This document shows, piece after piece, positions 34,312-42,038 of a stretch of 64,000 nt of DNA. Source of the stretch: Peribacillus sp044761985 (GTDB lineage Bacteria > Bacillota > Bacilli > Bacillales > DSM-1321). Location: NCBI RefSeq assembly GCF_044761985.1, contig NZ_JBIWDK010000005.1, positions 231,301 to 295,300 on the forward strand, in the 5' to 3' direction. A program made the translations under genes and the position numbers. The stretch's first letter is position 1. The number at the start of each line of letters is the position of its first letter. A model generated the notes under the pieces. The model was given only the letters and a program-made list of their open reading frames with translations, ran no database searches and had not been told where the DNA came from.

Positions 34312-35769
34312 TTGTCACAGAATGAAACACCCTTATATACTGCTTTGTTACAGCACTCAAAAAAGAATCCTGTTCAATTCCATATTCCAGGTCATAAAAA
34401 GGGGAAAGGGATGGATCCCGATTTTCGTGATTTCATCGGGGAAAATGCCTTATCGATAGATTTGATCAATATTGCCCCACTTGATGACCTCCATCAGCCA
34501 AAAGGAATAATCAAAAAAGCTCAAGACCTAGCAGCTGAGGCTTTCGGGGCTGACCATACATTCTTTTCGGTACAAGGAACAAGCGGTGCAATCATGACGA
34601 TGGTCATGTCGGTCTGCGGACCCGGAGATAAAATCATCGTTCCGAGGAACGTACATAAATCCGTTATGTCAGCCATCGTATTTTCCGGTGCCGTTCCCAT
34701 TTTCATTAATCCTGAAATCGATAAAGACCTGGGAATCTCCCATGGAATAACTATAGAAGCCGTTGAAAAAACACTAAAGGAACACAGCGATGCCAAAGGA
34801 CTTTTGGTAATCAACCCGACTTACTTCGGCATTTCGGCAGACTTGCAGAGTATAGTGGAGTTGGCACATACTTACCATATGCCGGTGCTCGTTGACGAAG
34901 CACATGGGGTCCATATTCATTTTCATGAAGAACTGCCACTATCCGCCATGCAAGCTGGAGCCGATATGGCAGCTACGAGTGTTCATAAACTTGGAGGTTC
35001 GATGACGGGCAGTTCCGTTTTAAATGTAAAGGACGGACTGGTTTCCGCAAATCGGGTCCAGGCAATTTTAAGCATGCTCACAACGACCTCGACATCCTAT
35101 ATCCTTCTTGCATCACTTGATACAGCCAGAAGGCAACTAGCAACGAACGGAAGGGAAATGATCGATGGTGCAATAAGGCTTGCGGAATATGCAAGGAACG
35201 CAATCAATGAAATTCCTTATTTATATTGTGTAGGGAAAGAAATATTGGCGAGTAAGGCTGCCTTTAGTTATGATCCGACAAAATTAATCATTTCTATTAA
35301 AGAATTGGACATTACCGGATATGACGTGGAGAAGTGGTTGCGTGAGAAACATAATATCGAGGTGGAGCTCTCTGATTTATATAATATCCTTTGTTTGATC
35401 ACCCCAGGGGATTCCATAACGGAAGTGGATATATTAATCAATGCCCTTAAAGACTTATCGGAAGAATTTAAGGAGTGGGCTGCCGATCATGGAAGAATCG
35501 AAGTCCTGCTTCCCGATACTCCGCCACTTGCCCTATCGCCAAGAGAGGCCTTCTATGCGGAAACCGAGGTGGTGCCTATCGAGGAATCCGTAGGAAAGAT
35601 CAGTGCAGAATTTATTATGGTCTATCCCCCTGGGATCCCGATTTTCATACCGGGCGAACTGATCACCGAGGACAACATTGCCTATATCCAGAAAAATATC
35701 GAGGTGGGCCTTCCCGTCCAAGGTCCTGAGGATCCAGAAATTAAATACTTACGGATCATTAAACATTAA
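34312..35769 (+). CDS. speA: Orn/Lys/Arg decarboxylase family protein (SpeA-type)
   Basis: A 485-residue PLP enzyme of the fold-I family. The N-terminus QFHIPGHKKGKGMDPDF, VQGTSGAIMTMVM, DEAHGVHIHF and the PLP-Lys motif ATSVHKLGGSMTGSS are all conserved; the C-terminal domain ends VYPPGIPIFIPGE. The B. subtilis orthologue makes agmatine from arginine as the first step to spermidine; substrate cannot be proved from sequence. The TTG at 34312 (LSQNETPLYTA) matches the B. subtilis start and follows AAAAGGGG; the TTG at 34291 lies upstream of that site. Confidence 0.92.
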   Translation: MSQNETPLYTALLQHSKKNPVQFHIPGHKKGKGMDPDFRDFIGENALSIDLINIAPLDDLHQPKGIIKKAQDLAAEAFGADHTFFSVQGTSGAIMTMVMSVCGPGDKIIVPRNVHKSVMSAIVFSGAVPIFINPEIDKDLGISHGITIEAVEKTLKEHSDAKGLLVINPTYFGISADLQSIVELAHTYHMPVLVDEAHGVHIHFHEELPLSAMQAGADMAATSVHKLGGSMTGSSVLNVKDGLVSANRVQAILSMLTTTSTSYILLASLDTARRQLATNGREMIDGAIRLAEYARNAINEIPYLYCVGKEILASKAAFSYDPTKLIISIKELDITGYDVEKWLREKHNIEVELSDLYNILCLITPGDSITEVDILINALKDLSEEFKEWAADHGRIEVLLPDTPPLALSPREAFYAETEVVPIEESVGKISAEFIMVYPPGIPIFIPGELITEDNIAYIQKNIEVGLPVQGPEDPEIKYLRIIKH

Positions 35770-35776
35770 AGAAACG

Positions 35777-35816
35777 GTAAAAACCAGAGCAATCAGACAT
35801 ACGCTCTGGTTTTTAC
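35777..35816 (+). terminator. speA terminator
   Basis: GTAAAAACCAGAGC pairs with GCTCTGGTTTTTAC (14 bp) around a 12-base loop just after the speA stop; A5/T5 within the stem make it usable on both strands. Confidence 0.9.
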
Positions 35817-35868
35817 TCGTCGTTTACAATCATAATCGTTCCTTAATTGGGTCTTCCCTCATGGAAAA

Positions 35869-35901
35869 AGGGCGTCCAGGTTATATTTTCTGGAACACCC
35901 T
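35869..35901 (-). terminator. SR1 RNA terminator
   Basis: An 11-bp stem with one bulged base and one mismatch/wobble, an A/T-rich loop, and a T5 tail on the minus strand at 35864-35868. It lies about 30 bases after the SR1P stop. Confidence 0.8.
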
Positions 35902-35932
35902 CAAAATCTATTATCAGTCAATGTTGTATGTC

Positions 35933-36058
35933 CTATTCCTTAGAGGCAGCTGTATCACAGCTGTGGCAGTTGTGATTATGTGTATAAAGTACACTTACTT
36001 TTTCATCTTCAAAATGATCAATCGTGCTGTTGCAAGTTTGACAAACGATAGTTCCCAT
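35933..36058 (-). CDS. sr1p: SR1P, GapA-binding peptide
   Basis: A 41-residue peptide beginning MGTIVCQTCNSTIDHFEDEK, the signature of the SR1P family, followed by VSVLYTH. Two Cys pairs (residues 6/9 and 31/34) suggest metal binding. GGAAGGGG lies 8 bases before the ATG. In B. subtilis SR1P binds glyceraldehyde-3-phosphate dehydrogenase GapA and links it to RNase J1 (whose gene rnjA is at 54 kb here). The C-terminal 15 residues diverge, as is usual for the family. Confidence 0.93.
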   Translation of the reverse strand: MGTIVCQTCNSTIDHFEDEKVSVLYTHNHNCHSCDTAASKE

Positions 36059-36101
36059 TTTTACAACCCCTTCCTCTATATTGTATGCATGAAACGATTA
36101 A

Positions 36102-36115
36102 TGTAACCGCTTTAT
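36102..36115 (-). promoter_or_regulatory. cre-like site at the SR1 transcription start
   Basis: On the plus strand TGTAACCGCTTTAT matches the cre consensus TGNAANCGNWNNCA at all fixed positions except the last two. It overlaps the predicted start site, so CcpA binding would repress. SR1 is known to be under CcpA as well as CcpN control in B. subtilis. Confidence 0.4.
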
Positions 36116-36118
36116 TTC

Positions 36119-36147
36119 ATTATAATATAGCACATTTAATATTTCAA
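36119..36147 (-). promoter_or_regulatory. Sigma-A promoter of SR1
   Basis: On the minus strand TTGAAA (complement of 36142-36147), a 17-base spacer and a perfect TATAAT (complement of 36119-36124). Confidence 0.85.
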
Positions 36148-36154
36148 GCTATAA

Positions 36155-36165
36155 AGTATGTCATA
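36155..36165 (-). promoter_or_regulatory. CcpN operator upstream of SR1
   Basis: TATGACATACT (minus strand) matches every position of the CcpN consensus TRTGHYATAYW as I remember it, and lies 8 bases upstream of the -35 box. CcpN represses gapB, pckA and sr1 during glycolytic growth. Confidence 0.75.
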
Positions 36166-36261
36166 TATAGATTTTTCCAATTCGTTATTTCATAAATTCC
36201 AATATTAGAAATTCCCCATTGTTTTCATTGGCTTCAGGAAAACAAGTCCTGATTAGCGTTG

Positions 36262-37260
36262 CTATTCCCCCCTGATTTGTAGACCGCATATCATCGTCAG
36301 AAAAACAGAAGTACCCATCTGTACCGTTGCCTGGTTCAGCGTATCCCTGAGCGGGTCCAAACATACGATATCAAAAGCCCTCACCTTGTCATGGCTTCCG
36401 GCAAGAAATACAGCTTCCAGCAATTCCTCCGGATGCATCCCACCAGTAGTCGCTGCTGGAACACCAGGAGCAAACGCCATGTCGAGAACATCCATATCAA
36501 TCGTCACGTAAATCATATCCACTTGATCATTTAAATGAGCTAATGCCTCTTTTATCACCTGTTCAAGACCTTGCTTCCTGGCTAATCGTAAAGGGACATA
36601 CCTGACTCCTTTCTTCTTTGCATAGTCAATTAAATCCCTGGTGTTATAAAACCCATGCAAGCCAATATTGTGGATATGCTTTCCCTCGACAATGCCCGCT
36701 TCAATCAACTGACGCATGGGTGTACCATTAGTAGGACCGTTTTCTGAAGGATCCCGCAAATCAAGATGCGTATCGAATTGCAGGATACCTATTTTACTAT
36801 CAGGATAGATTTGCTTCATTCCTTTCACCAGCATGGCTGTTGTAGAATGATCACCGCCAATTCCACCAATCAAGGAATTCCGGTACATATCGTGAACAGC
36901 AGCGGATGTCTCCCTAATCGACTGATGACAAAGGCTGATATCCGTTCCATGCATGGGTGCATCACCTAAATCCCATACCTGCATCCCAGAGAAATCCACA
37001 TCATAATCCATGTTATAGGTAGAAAAGCCTTTCCATGAACGACGAAAATAATCAGGGAACTCCGATGCTCCCGATGGGCTGATGGATGACCTGGATAGTG
37101 GGGCCCCAAAAAAGACACAATCCGGTTCATCCATATCTCCTGCCATTCTCTGCTCATCAATTGTCCGAATCCACTGGTGGACCTTTGCTGGGTGGGCTGC
37201 CGGGAATGCTTCCTTCCTCCAAGTAAAAGTTGCCGGTTGAAGATGAACGTCACTCAACAA
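36262..37260 (-). CDS. hutG: Formimidoylglutamase
   Basis: A 332-residue arginase/agmatinase-family metalloenzyme hydrolysing N-formimidoyl-glutamate to glutamate and formamide, the last step of histidine degradation. The dinuclear Mn ligands are visible in GGIGGDHSTT, QFDTHLDLRDP and TIDMDVLDMAFAPG. It overlaps the hutI end by 11 bases and is the last gene of hutHUIG. The family also contains agmatinases; operon context decides the call. Confidence 0.92.
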   Translation of the reverse strand: MLSDVHLQPATFTWRKEAFPAAHPAKVHQWIRTIDEQRMAGDMDEPDCVFFGAPLSRSSISPSGASEFPDYFRRSWKGFSTYNMDYDVDFSGMQVWDLGDAPMHGTDISLCHQSIRETSAAVHDMYRNSLIGGIGGDHSTTAMLVKGMKQIYPDSKIGILQFDTHLDLRDPSENGPTNGTPMRQLIEAGIVEGKHIHNIGLHGFYNTRDLIDYAKKKGVRYVPLRLARKQGLEQVIKEALAHLNDQVDMIYVTIDMDVLDMAFAPGVPAATTGGMHPEELLEAVFLAGSHDKVRAFDIVCLDPLRDTLNQATVQMGTSVFLTMICGLQIRGE

Positions 37261-38527
37261 GCGCTCCCCCTTTCACAACGACTCTTCCTTTTTTTATGAC
37301 GGTATCTGTGTGATTGACTCCATAAAAATACTGAAGTTTCGCAAAGTGATCTACGTCAAAAATCGTGATGTCCGCCTTTTTGCCGACTTCGATGCTCCCG
37401 ATTTCCTCAGCACGATCAATGGCATGGGCTGCATTGATTGTGACGGCCGTTATCGCTTCAGCAGGACTCATCCCCATCTTCATACAAGCAAGATTCATCA
37501 TGAAAGGTAGAGATACCGTCGGCGAAGAACCCGGATTACAATCCGTGGAAAGGGCGACCGGTACACCCAGATCAATCATCTTTCTGGCATCGGCGAATTT
37601 TTTCATTAAGAAATAGGCTGTTCCCGGTAGTAAAACACCAACCACCCCCGCTTTTGCCATCTTCTTCATCCCCGTAATCGATGCTTCTAGCAAATGATCT
37701 GCTGAAATGGCCCCTAATTCAGCCGCAAGCTCCGCTCCTTCATACGGCTCGATTTCATCCGCATGAATTTTAGCCTTCAGTCCGAATTTCTTTCCGGCCT
37801 CCAAGATTTTCTTTGCCTGTTCGGGGGTGAATACGCCTTCTTCGCAAAATACATCGTTAAACTCCGCCAATTTAGCTTGTGCAACTGCAGGGATCATTTC
37901 ATTAATGATTAAATCAACAAAAACTTCAGGGTTTTCTTTAAAATGTAGGGGGACGGCATGGGCACCCATAAAGGTTGAAACAACATCAATTGGATGTTGT
38001 TCATGAAGTAACTTTGCCACTTCAAGCTGTTTTCTCTCCGTGTTCCAATCCAAGCCATAGCCACTTTTCGCCTCGACTGTCGTCACCCCTTGTAGAAGAA
38101 ATCCGTTCATGCGTTCCAAGCTCTCTTCAAGCAACTGGGTGTGACTCGCTTTTTTCACAGCCTCGGTCGTCGCATATATGCCCCCGCCATGATTCATGAT
38201 ATCCATGTAAGTGGCACCTTCCAGGCGTTGATTAAACTCCTTTTCCCTGCTTCCGGCAAATACTAAATGGGTATGTGGATCTACCAAACCAGGCGTAACC
38301 AACTTGCCCGTTGCATCTAGGGTCTCGGCTTGAGCTAGACGATGCGTGTACTTTTCCAGTAAATCACTCGTTCTGCCTACCGCTTGAACGATTCCGGCTT
38401 CGAGCCAGACGCTTCCATTTTCGATGATTTGCAAGTCTGACATTTCTGCCTTAATCCTGGGGGCTTTCATCTTTCCGTCGAGTGTGATCAATTGGGCCGC
38501 GTTTTTTATGAAAATGGGTCTACTCAT
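37250..38527 (-). CDS. hutI: Imidazolonepropionase
   Basis: A 425-residue metal-dependent amidohydrolase opening the imidazolone ring. The metal site appears as PGLVDPHTHLVFAG (about 83-96), with KIHADEIEPYEGAELAAELGA and DHLLEAS; STDCNPGSSP carries the catalytic Asp. It starts directly after the hutU stop, so translation is coupled. Confidence 0.96.
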   Translation of the reverse strand: MSRPIFIKNAAQLITLDGKMKAPRIKAEMSDLQIIENGSVWLEAGIVQAVGRTSDLLEKYTHRLAQAETLDATGKLVTPGLVDPHTHLVFAGSREKEFNQRLEGATYMDIMNHGGGIYATTEAVKKASHTQLLEESLERMNGFLLQGVTTVEAKSGYGLDWNTERKQLEVAKLLHEQHPIDVVSTFMGAHAVPLHFKENPEVFVDLIINEMIPAVAQAKLAEFNDVFCEEGVFTPEQAKKILEAGKKFGLKAKIHADEIEPYEGAELAAELGAISADHLLEASITGMKKMAKAGVVGVLLPGTAYFLMKKFADARKMIDLGVPVALSTDCNPGSSPTVSLPFMMNLACMKMGMSPAEAITAVTINAAHAIDRAEEIGSIEVGKKADITIFDVDHFAKLQYFYGVNHTDTVIKKGRVVVKGGALVE

Positions 38528-40195
38528 CTACTTCTCTCCCAACATCGGCATATGAATTCCCTTTTCCTTGGCTGTCATAATCGCCAGTTCGTAACCGGCA
38601 TCAGCATGGCGCACCACACCCATTCCAGGATCTGATGTAAGTACCCGCTCAAGCCTTGCTTCCGCTTCCTTCGTACCGTCCGCCACTATCACCATGCCAG
38701 CATGAATCGAATAGCCCATACCGACACCGCCTCCATGATGAACCGAGACCCAACTTGCCCCGCCAACAGCATTGATTAATGCATTTAAGATTGGCCAGTC
38801 GGAAACGGCATCACTGCCATCCATCATCGCTTCTGTTTCACGATTAGGCGAAGCAACAGAACCTGCATCCAAATGATCCCTTCCTATCACAATCGGCGCT
38901 TTCAATTCCCCAGCTTTGACCAGGTCATTAATCATTTTCCCGAGCCTGGCCCTGTCTCCATATCCAAGCCAACAAATTCGGGCTGGAAGGCCTTGAAAGG
39001 GAATTTTCTCCTGCGCCAGTTTTATCCAATTGCATAGATTCTGGTTTTCTTTGAATTCTTCGAGCAAGACTGCATCAATTTTATAAATATCCTCGGGATC
39101 TCCCGATAAGGCAGCCCACCTGAATGGGCCCTTCCCTTCGCAAAAAAGCGGACGAATATAAGCCGGAACAAAGCCTGGAAAACTAAATGCCTGATCCACG
39201 CCTTCATCTTTTGCCATCTGACGAATGTTGTTTCCATAATCAAAGGTGATGGCCCCCTTTTCCTGCATACTCAACATGGATCTAACATGGCTGGCTATCG
39301 TTTGTTTAGAGGCAACAACATATGCCTTCGGATTATCTTGTCGAAAACGTCTGGCTTGTGCTACCGTCATTCCTGAAGGGATATAGCCATGTAACGGGTC
39401 ATGGGCGGATGTTTGGTCCGTCAATACGTCAGGGATGAATCCACGTTCAATCAGAAGTGGCAAAATATCTGCTGCATTTCCAAGCAGACCGATGGATAAA
39501 GGTTCACCCGCCTGCCTTGCTTTTTTCACAATGGCAATCGCCTCATCCATATCGGATGTTTTACGATCGAGGTAACCATTTTTTATTCTCCGGTCGATTT
39601 TGGTTTCATCCACTTCAATGGCGAGACAGACCCCCTGATTCATGGTAACCGCTAACGGCTGCGCTCCTCCCATTCCACCAAGGCCGGAAGTCAAGGTGAT
39701 GGTATGTTTTAATGACCCTTGGAAATGTTGCCTGGCAAGCTCCGAGAATGTTTCATACGTCCCCTGAATGATTCCTTGGCTACCAATATAAATCCAGCTG
39801 CCAGCAGTCATTTGTCCATACATCATCAATCCTTTTTTATCGAGTTCATGAAAGTGATCCCAATTGGCCCAGGCCGGCACGAGGTTGGAATTAGCTAACA
39901 AAACTCGAGGCGCATCCGGGTGTGTTCTGAAAACGGCCACAGGTTTCCCTGATTGAACCAATAAGGTTTCATCCGTCTCCAATTCATGTAGCGTTTTCAT
40001 GATTTTGTCATAGCTTTCCCAATTTCGAGCTGCTTTGCCTATCCCTCCGTATACAACCAGTTCTTCTGGATTTTCAGCTACTTGAGGGTCAAGATTGTTC
40101 ATCAGCATCCTTATCGCCGCTTCTTGAATCCATCCCTTCGCATGAAGAGTAGAGCCTTTGTAGTTCACAATTTCCCTTTGTTCCTTAGCTCCCAT
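38528..40195 (-). CDS. hutU: Urocanate hydratase
   Basis: A 555-residue NAD-dependent enzyme converting urocanate to imidazolonepropionate. Recognisable parts are GIGKAARNWESY, the Rossmann-type TSGLGGMGGAQPLAVTMNQG, GYIPSGM, and SVHHGGGVGMGYSIHAGMV near the C-terminus. The ATG at 40195 lies 6 bases behind AAGGGGTG; the GTG at 40204 is inside that site. It is 16 bases after hutH. Confidence 0.97.
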   Translation of the reverse strand: MGAKEQREIVNYKGSTLHAKGWIQEAAIRMLMNNLDPQVAENPEELVVYGGIGKAARNWESYDKIMKTLHELETDETLLVQSGKPVAVFRTHPDAPRVLLANSNLVPAWANWDHFHELDKKGLMMYGQMTAGSWIYIGSQGIIQGTYETFSELARQHFQGSLKHTITLTSGLGGMGGAQPLAVTMNQGVCLAIEVDETKIDRRIKNGYLDRKTSDMDEAIAIVKKARQAGEPLSIGLLGNAADILPLLIERGFIPDVLTDQTSAHDPLHGYIPSGMTVAQARRFRQDNPKAYVVASKQTIASHVRSMLSMQEKGAITFDYGNNIRQMAKDEGVDQAFSFPGFVPAYIRPLFCEGKGPFRWAALSGDPEDIYKIDAVLLEEFKENQNLCNWIKLAQEKIPFQGLPARICWLGYGDRARLGKMINDLVKAGELKAPIVIGRDHLDAGSVASPNRETEAMMDGSDAVSDWPILNALINAVGGASWVSVHHGGGVGMGYSIHAGMVIVADGTKEAEARLERVLTSDPGMGVVRHADAGYELAIMTAKEKGIHMPMLGEK

Positions 40196-40211
40196 GTTTT
40201 TCACCCCTTAT

Positions 40212-41714
40212 CTAAAAGTCATGCATCCATTCCGTAAAGTCATACGTTTTCAACCACGTGGTACAGGCTTCAATATCAGTGGAAAACATTCGGTCAGACT
40301 TAATGGTCGGTACAATTTCCCTGGCCTTTTCATAAAATTGAAAAGTCTTCGGACTCATATATTCTGTACCCCTATATTCAACGCCTTGCATCGCCGTAAT
40401 GCATTCAATCGCCAAGACCCTCCATGTATTCTGGATTATTGCATAAGCATGTCTAGCAGCGATGGTCCCCATGCTCACATGGTCCTCTTGATTAGCTGAT
40501 GAGGGAATGGAATCGACACTCGCAGGATGAGCTAGCGTCTTGTTTTCAGAGACGAGTGATGCTGCACAATATTGCATGATCATCGCACCTGACTCCAGTC
40601 CAGGTCTGGCACTTAAAAAGGGAGGGAGATCATTCAATTGGGGATTAACGAGCCGCTCAATCCTTCTTTCCGATATGCTTGCAACTTCCGCAACCCCTAA
40701 CTTTAAGAAATCCATGGCAAAGGCAATCGGCTGTCCATGAAAGTTCCCCCCGGATATTACATGGTCACCTTCATCAAAAATCAGCGGATTATCGGTGGCT
40801 GCATTCATTTCAATTTGCAATTTTTCTTTTACATATCCGAATACCTGCCAGGAGGCCCCTAGGACCTGGGGGATGCACCGGAGCGAGTATGCATCTTGCA
40901 CCCGAACTTCCCCTTGCCTGGAAGTAAGCCTGCTTCCTTCGAGCCACTTCCTCATTCTCTTGGCAACAGCGATCTGTTCCGGGTATCCTCTTGCTAGGTG
41001 AATCCTTTCATCAAACGTGTCTATAATCCCATTTAATGCTTCGACAGTCATCGCGGCAATCGCTTCAGACAACCATCCGATTTTTTCCGCTTCCAGAAAG
41101 GCCACCACCCCCATCGCCGTCATGGCCTGCGTACCATTGATTAGTGCGAGCCCTTCTTTGGCTTCCAACTCGATTGGTGAAATGCTTTCCAGTTTCATGG
41201 CCACGGAAGCATTCACAATCTCTCCTTTATAAAAGACCTCTCCCTCCCCCACTAATGCAAGCGCTAAATGTGAAAGTGGAGCTAAATCCCCACTTGCACC
41301 AAGAGATCCCTGCTGTGGGATAACCGGATGTATCTCTGCATGTAAAAGGGCCAATAAAGTAGAGATGACTTCAAGTCTCACGCCTGAAAAGCCTTTAGCC
41401 AGAGCATTTGCCCGAAGTAGTAGCATAGCTCTGGAAACACTTTCGGGAAATGGGCTTCCTACTCCACAGGCATGAGATTGGATGAGGTTATATTGTAGTT
41501 GTTTTACATCTTCGGTATCGATAAATACATCACTGAATTTCCCAAACCCAGTCGTAATCCCGTATATTATGCGTTTATCCAAGACAATTTTTTCGACTGC
41601 TTTCCTGCTATTCAAAACATTTTCCAGAGCATTTTGGGAGAGGGTGACCTTTTCCTTCTCAAATATGACCTTTTTTGATAGATTTACCGTTAAATCCTCA
41701 CCAGTAAGAATCAT
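40212..41714 (-). CDS. hutH: Histidine ammonia-lyase
   Basis: A 500-residue lyase making urocanate and ammonia from histidine. The Ala-Ser-Gly of GSLGASGDLAPLSH (about 143-145) cyclises to the MIO electrophile; GRSLTS-type and NQEDHVSMG segments are also conserved. It is the first structural gene of hutHUIG. Its ribosome site (AAAGGGGTG) lies in a leader that can form alternative hairpins. The B. subtilis regulator gene hutP, which precedes hutH there, is absent. Confidence 0.97.
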   Translation of the reverse strand: MILTGEDLTVNLSKKVIFEKEKVTLSQNALENVLNSRKAVEKIVLDKRIIYGITTGFGKFSDVFIDTEDVKQLQYNLIQSHACGVGSPFPESVSRAMLLLRANALAKGFSGVRLEVISTLLALLHAEIHPVIPQQGSLGASGDLAPLSHLALALVGEGEVFYKGEIVNASVAMKLESISPIELEAKEGLALINGTQAMTAMGVVAFLEAEKIGWLSEAIAAMTVEALNGIIDTFDERIHLARGYPEQIAVAKRMRKWLEGSRLTSRQGEVRVQDAYSLRCIPQVLGASWQVFGYVKEKLQIEMNAATDNPLIFDEGDHVISGGNFHGQPIAFAMDFLKLGVAEVASISERRIERLVNPQLNDLPPFLSARPGLESGAMIMQYCAASLVSENKTLAHPASVDSIPSSANQEDHVSMGTIAARHAYAIIQNTWRVLAIECITAMQGVEYRGTEYMSPKTFQFYEKAREIVPTIKSDRMFSTDIEACTTWLKTYDFTEWMHDF

Positions 41715-41737
41715 GCCCTACACCCCTTTAACATAGT

Positions 41738-41779
41738 AAAGGGGCTGCATCACTTTAAATAAAGCGATACAGCCCCTTT
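41738..41779 (-). promoter_or_regulatory. Long hairpin in the hutH leader, alternative to ribosome-site pairing
   Basis: In minus-strand RNA, positions 41779-41738 fold into an 18 to 20-bp hairpin. Its 5' arm begins AAAGGGGCTG and its 3' arm ends CAGCCCCTTT, with two G-U pairs and no mismatch. The same positions are C-A and A-C mismatches in plus-strand RNA, which suggests selection on the hut transcript. The 3' arm end CCCCTTT (complement of 41738-41744) is also complementary to the hutH ribosome site AAAGGGG (complement of 41723-41729), giving a competing hairpin. On the plus strand the repeat is followed by T7, so an antisense terminator is another reading. Confidence 0.7.
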
Positions 41780-41827
41780 TTTTGTAGCAACTACAATTGA
41801 ATCGATACCATGTATAGTCATATTCAT
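41750..41827 (-). CDS. Candidate hut leader peptide, 25 codons
   Basis: A short ORF starting MNMTIHGIDSIVVATKKGAV and ending LYLK, with AGGAG (complement of 41832-41836) 4 bases before the first ATG and 10 before the second (41821). It begins about 24 bases after the predicted transcription start. The reading frame runs through the whole 5' arm of the leader hairpin and stops just past its apex, so a translating ribosome would melt the hairpin. One His codon is present, not a run. I know of no described peptide like it; it is a prediction only. Confidence 0.5.
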   Translation of the reverse strand: MNMTIHGIDSIVVATKKGAVSLYLK

Positions 41828-41857
41828 CTCACTCCTGGAAGAGTATTAATTGTTTAA

Positions 41858-41887
41858 ATTTTACAAATAAAAAAAGCTGTTTGTCAA
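41858..41887 (-). promoter_or_regulatory. Sigma-A promoter of the hut operon
   Basis: On the minus strand a perfect TTGACA (complement of 41882-41887), an 18-base spacer and TAAAAT (complement of 41858-41863). Start near 41851 gives a leader of about 137 bases before hutH. Confidence 0.85.
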
Positions 41888-41954
41888 CCTATTATTACAT
41901 TTTTTACCATAAACATGTATCTGGTTTGAGAATGTGAGGAAGGAATTATCCCAA

Positions 41955-41983
41955 TTACAGTTACATATAGATAGGTATATAAA
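41955..41983 (+). promoter_or_regulatory. Possible promoter of the DUF1885 gene
   Basis: TTACAG (41955-41960), a 17-base spacer and TATAAA (41978-41983), about 55 bases before the gene. Both boxes are partial matches. Confidence 0.5.
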
Positions 41984-42038
41984 ATATCCATTTAATGTTA
42001 ATCTATTATAAAGAAAACAGGGAAAAGGAGGCTGAATA

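Larger units (their letters stand above)
35862..36112 (-). ncRNA. sr1: SR1-like dual-function small RNA
   Basis: A self-contained transcription unit of about 250 bases: promoter at 36119-36147, the SR1P reading frame at 36058-35933, and a terminator (AGGGTGTTCCAG / CTGGACGCCCT with one bulge, complement of 35869-35901, then TTTTTCC). In B. subtilis SR1 both encodes SR1P and pairs with ahrC mRNA to curb arginine catabolism. Identity rests on the peptide, the CcpN operator and the speA/pdh neighbourhood. Base pairing with ahrC cannot be tested here. Confidence 0.85.

Noticed and set aside
35678..36106. A 142-codon plus-strand ORF over the end of speA and SR1
   Set aside because: It overlaps speA in another frame and runs antisense through the well-supported SR1P gene, with no ribosome site.
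41738..41851. HutP-binding NAG-triplet clusters in the hut leader
   Set aside because: I looked for the spaced NAG repeats used by HutP on B. subtilis hut mRNA and found only scattered single UAG/AAG triplets.
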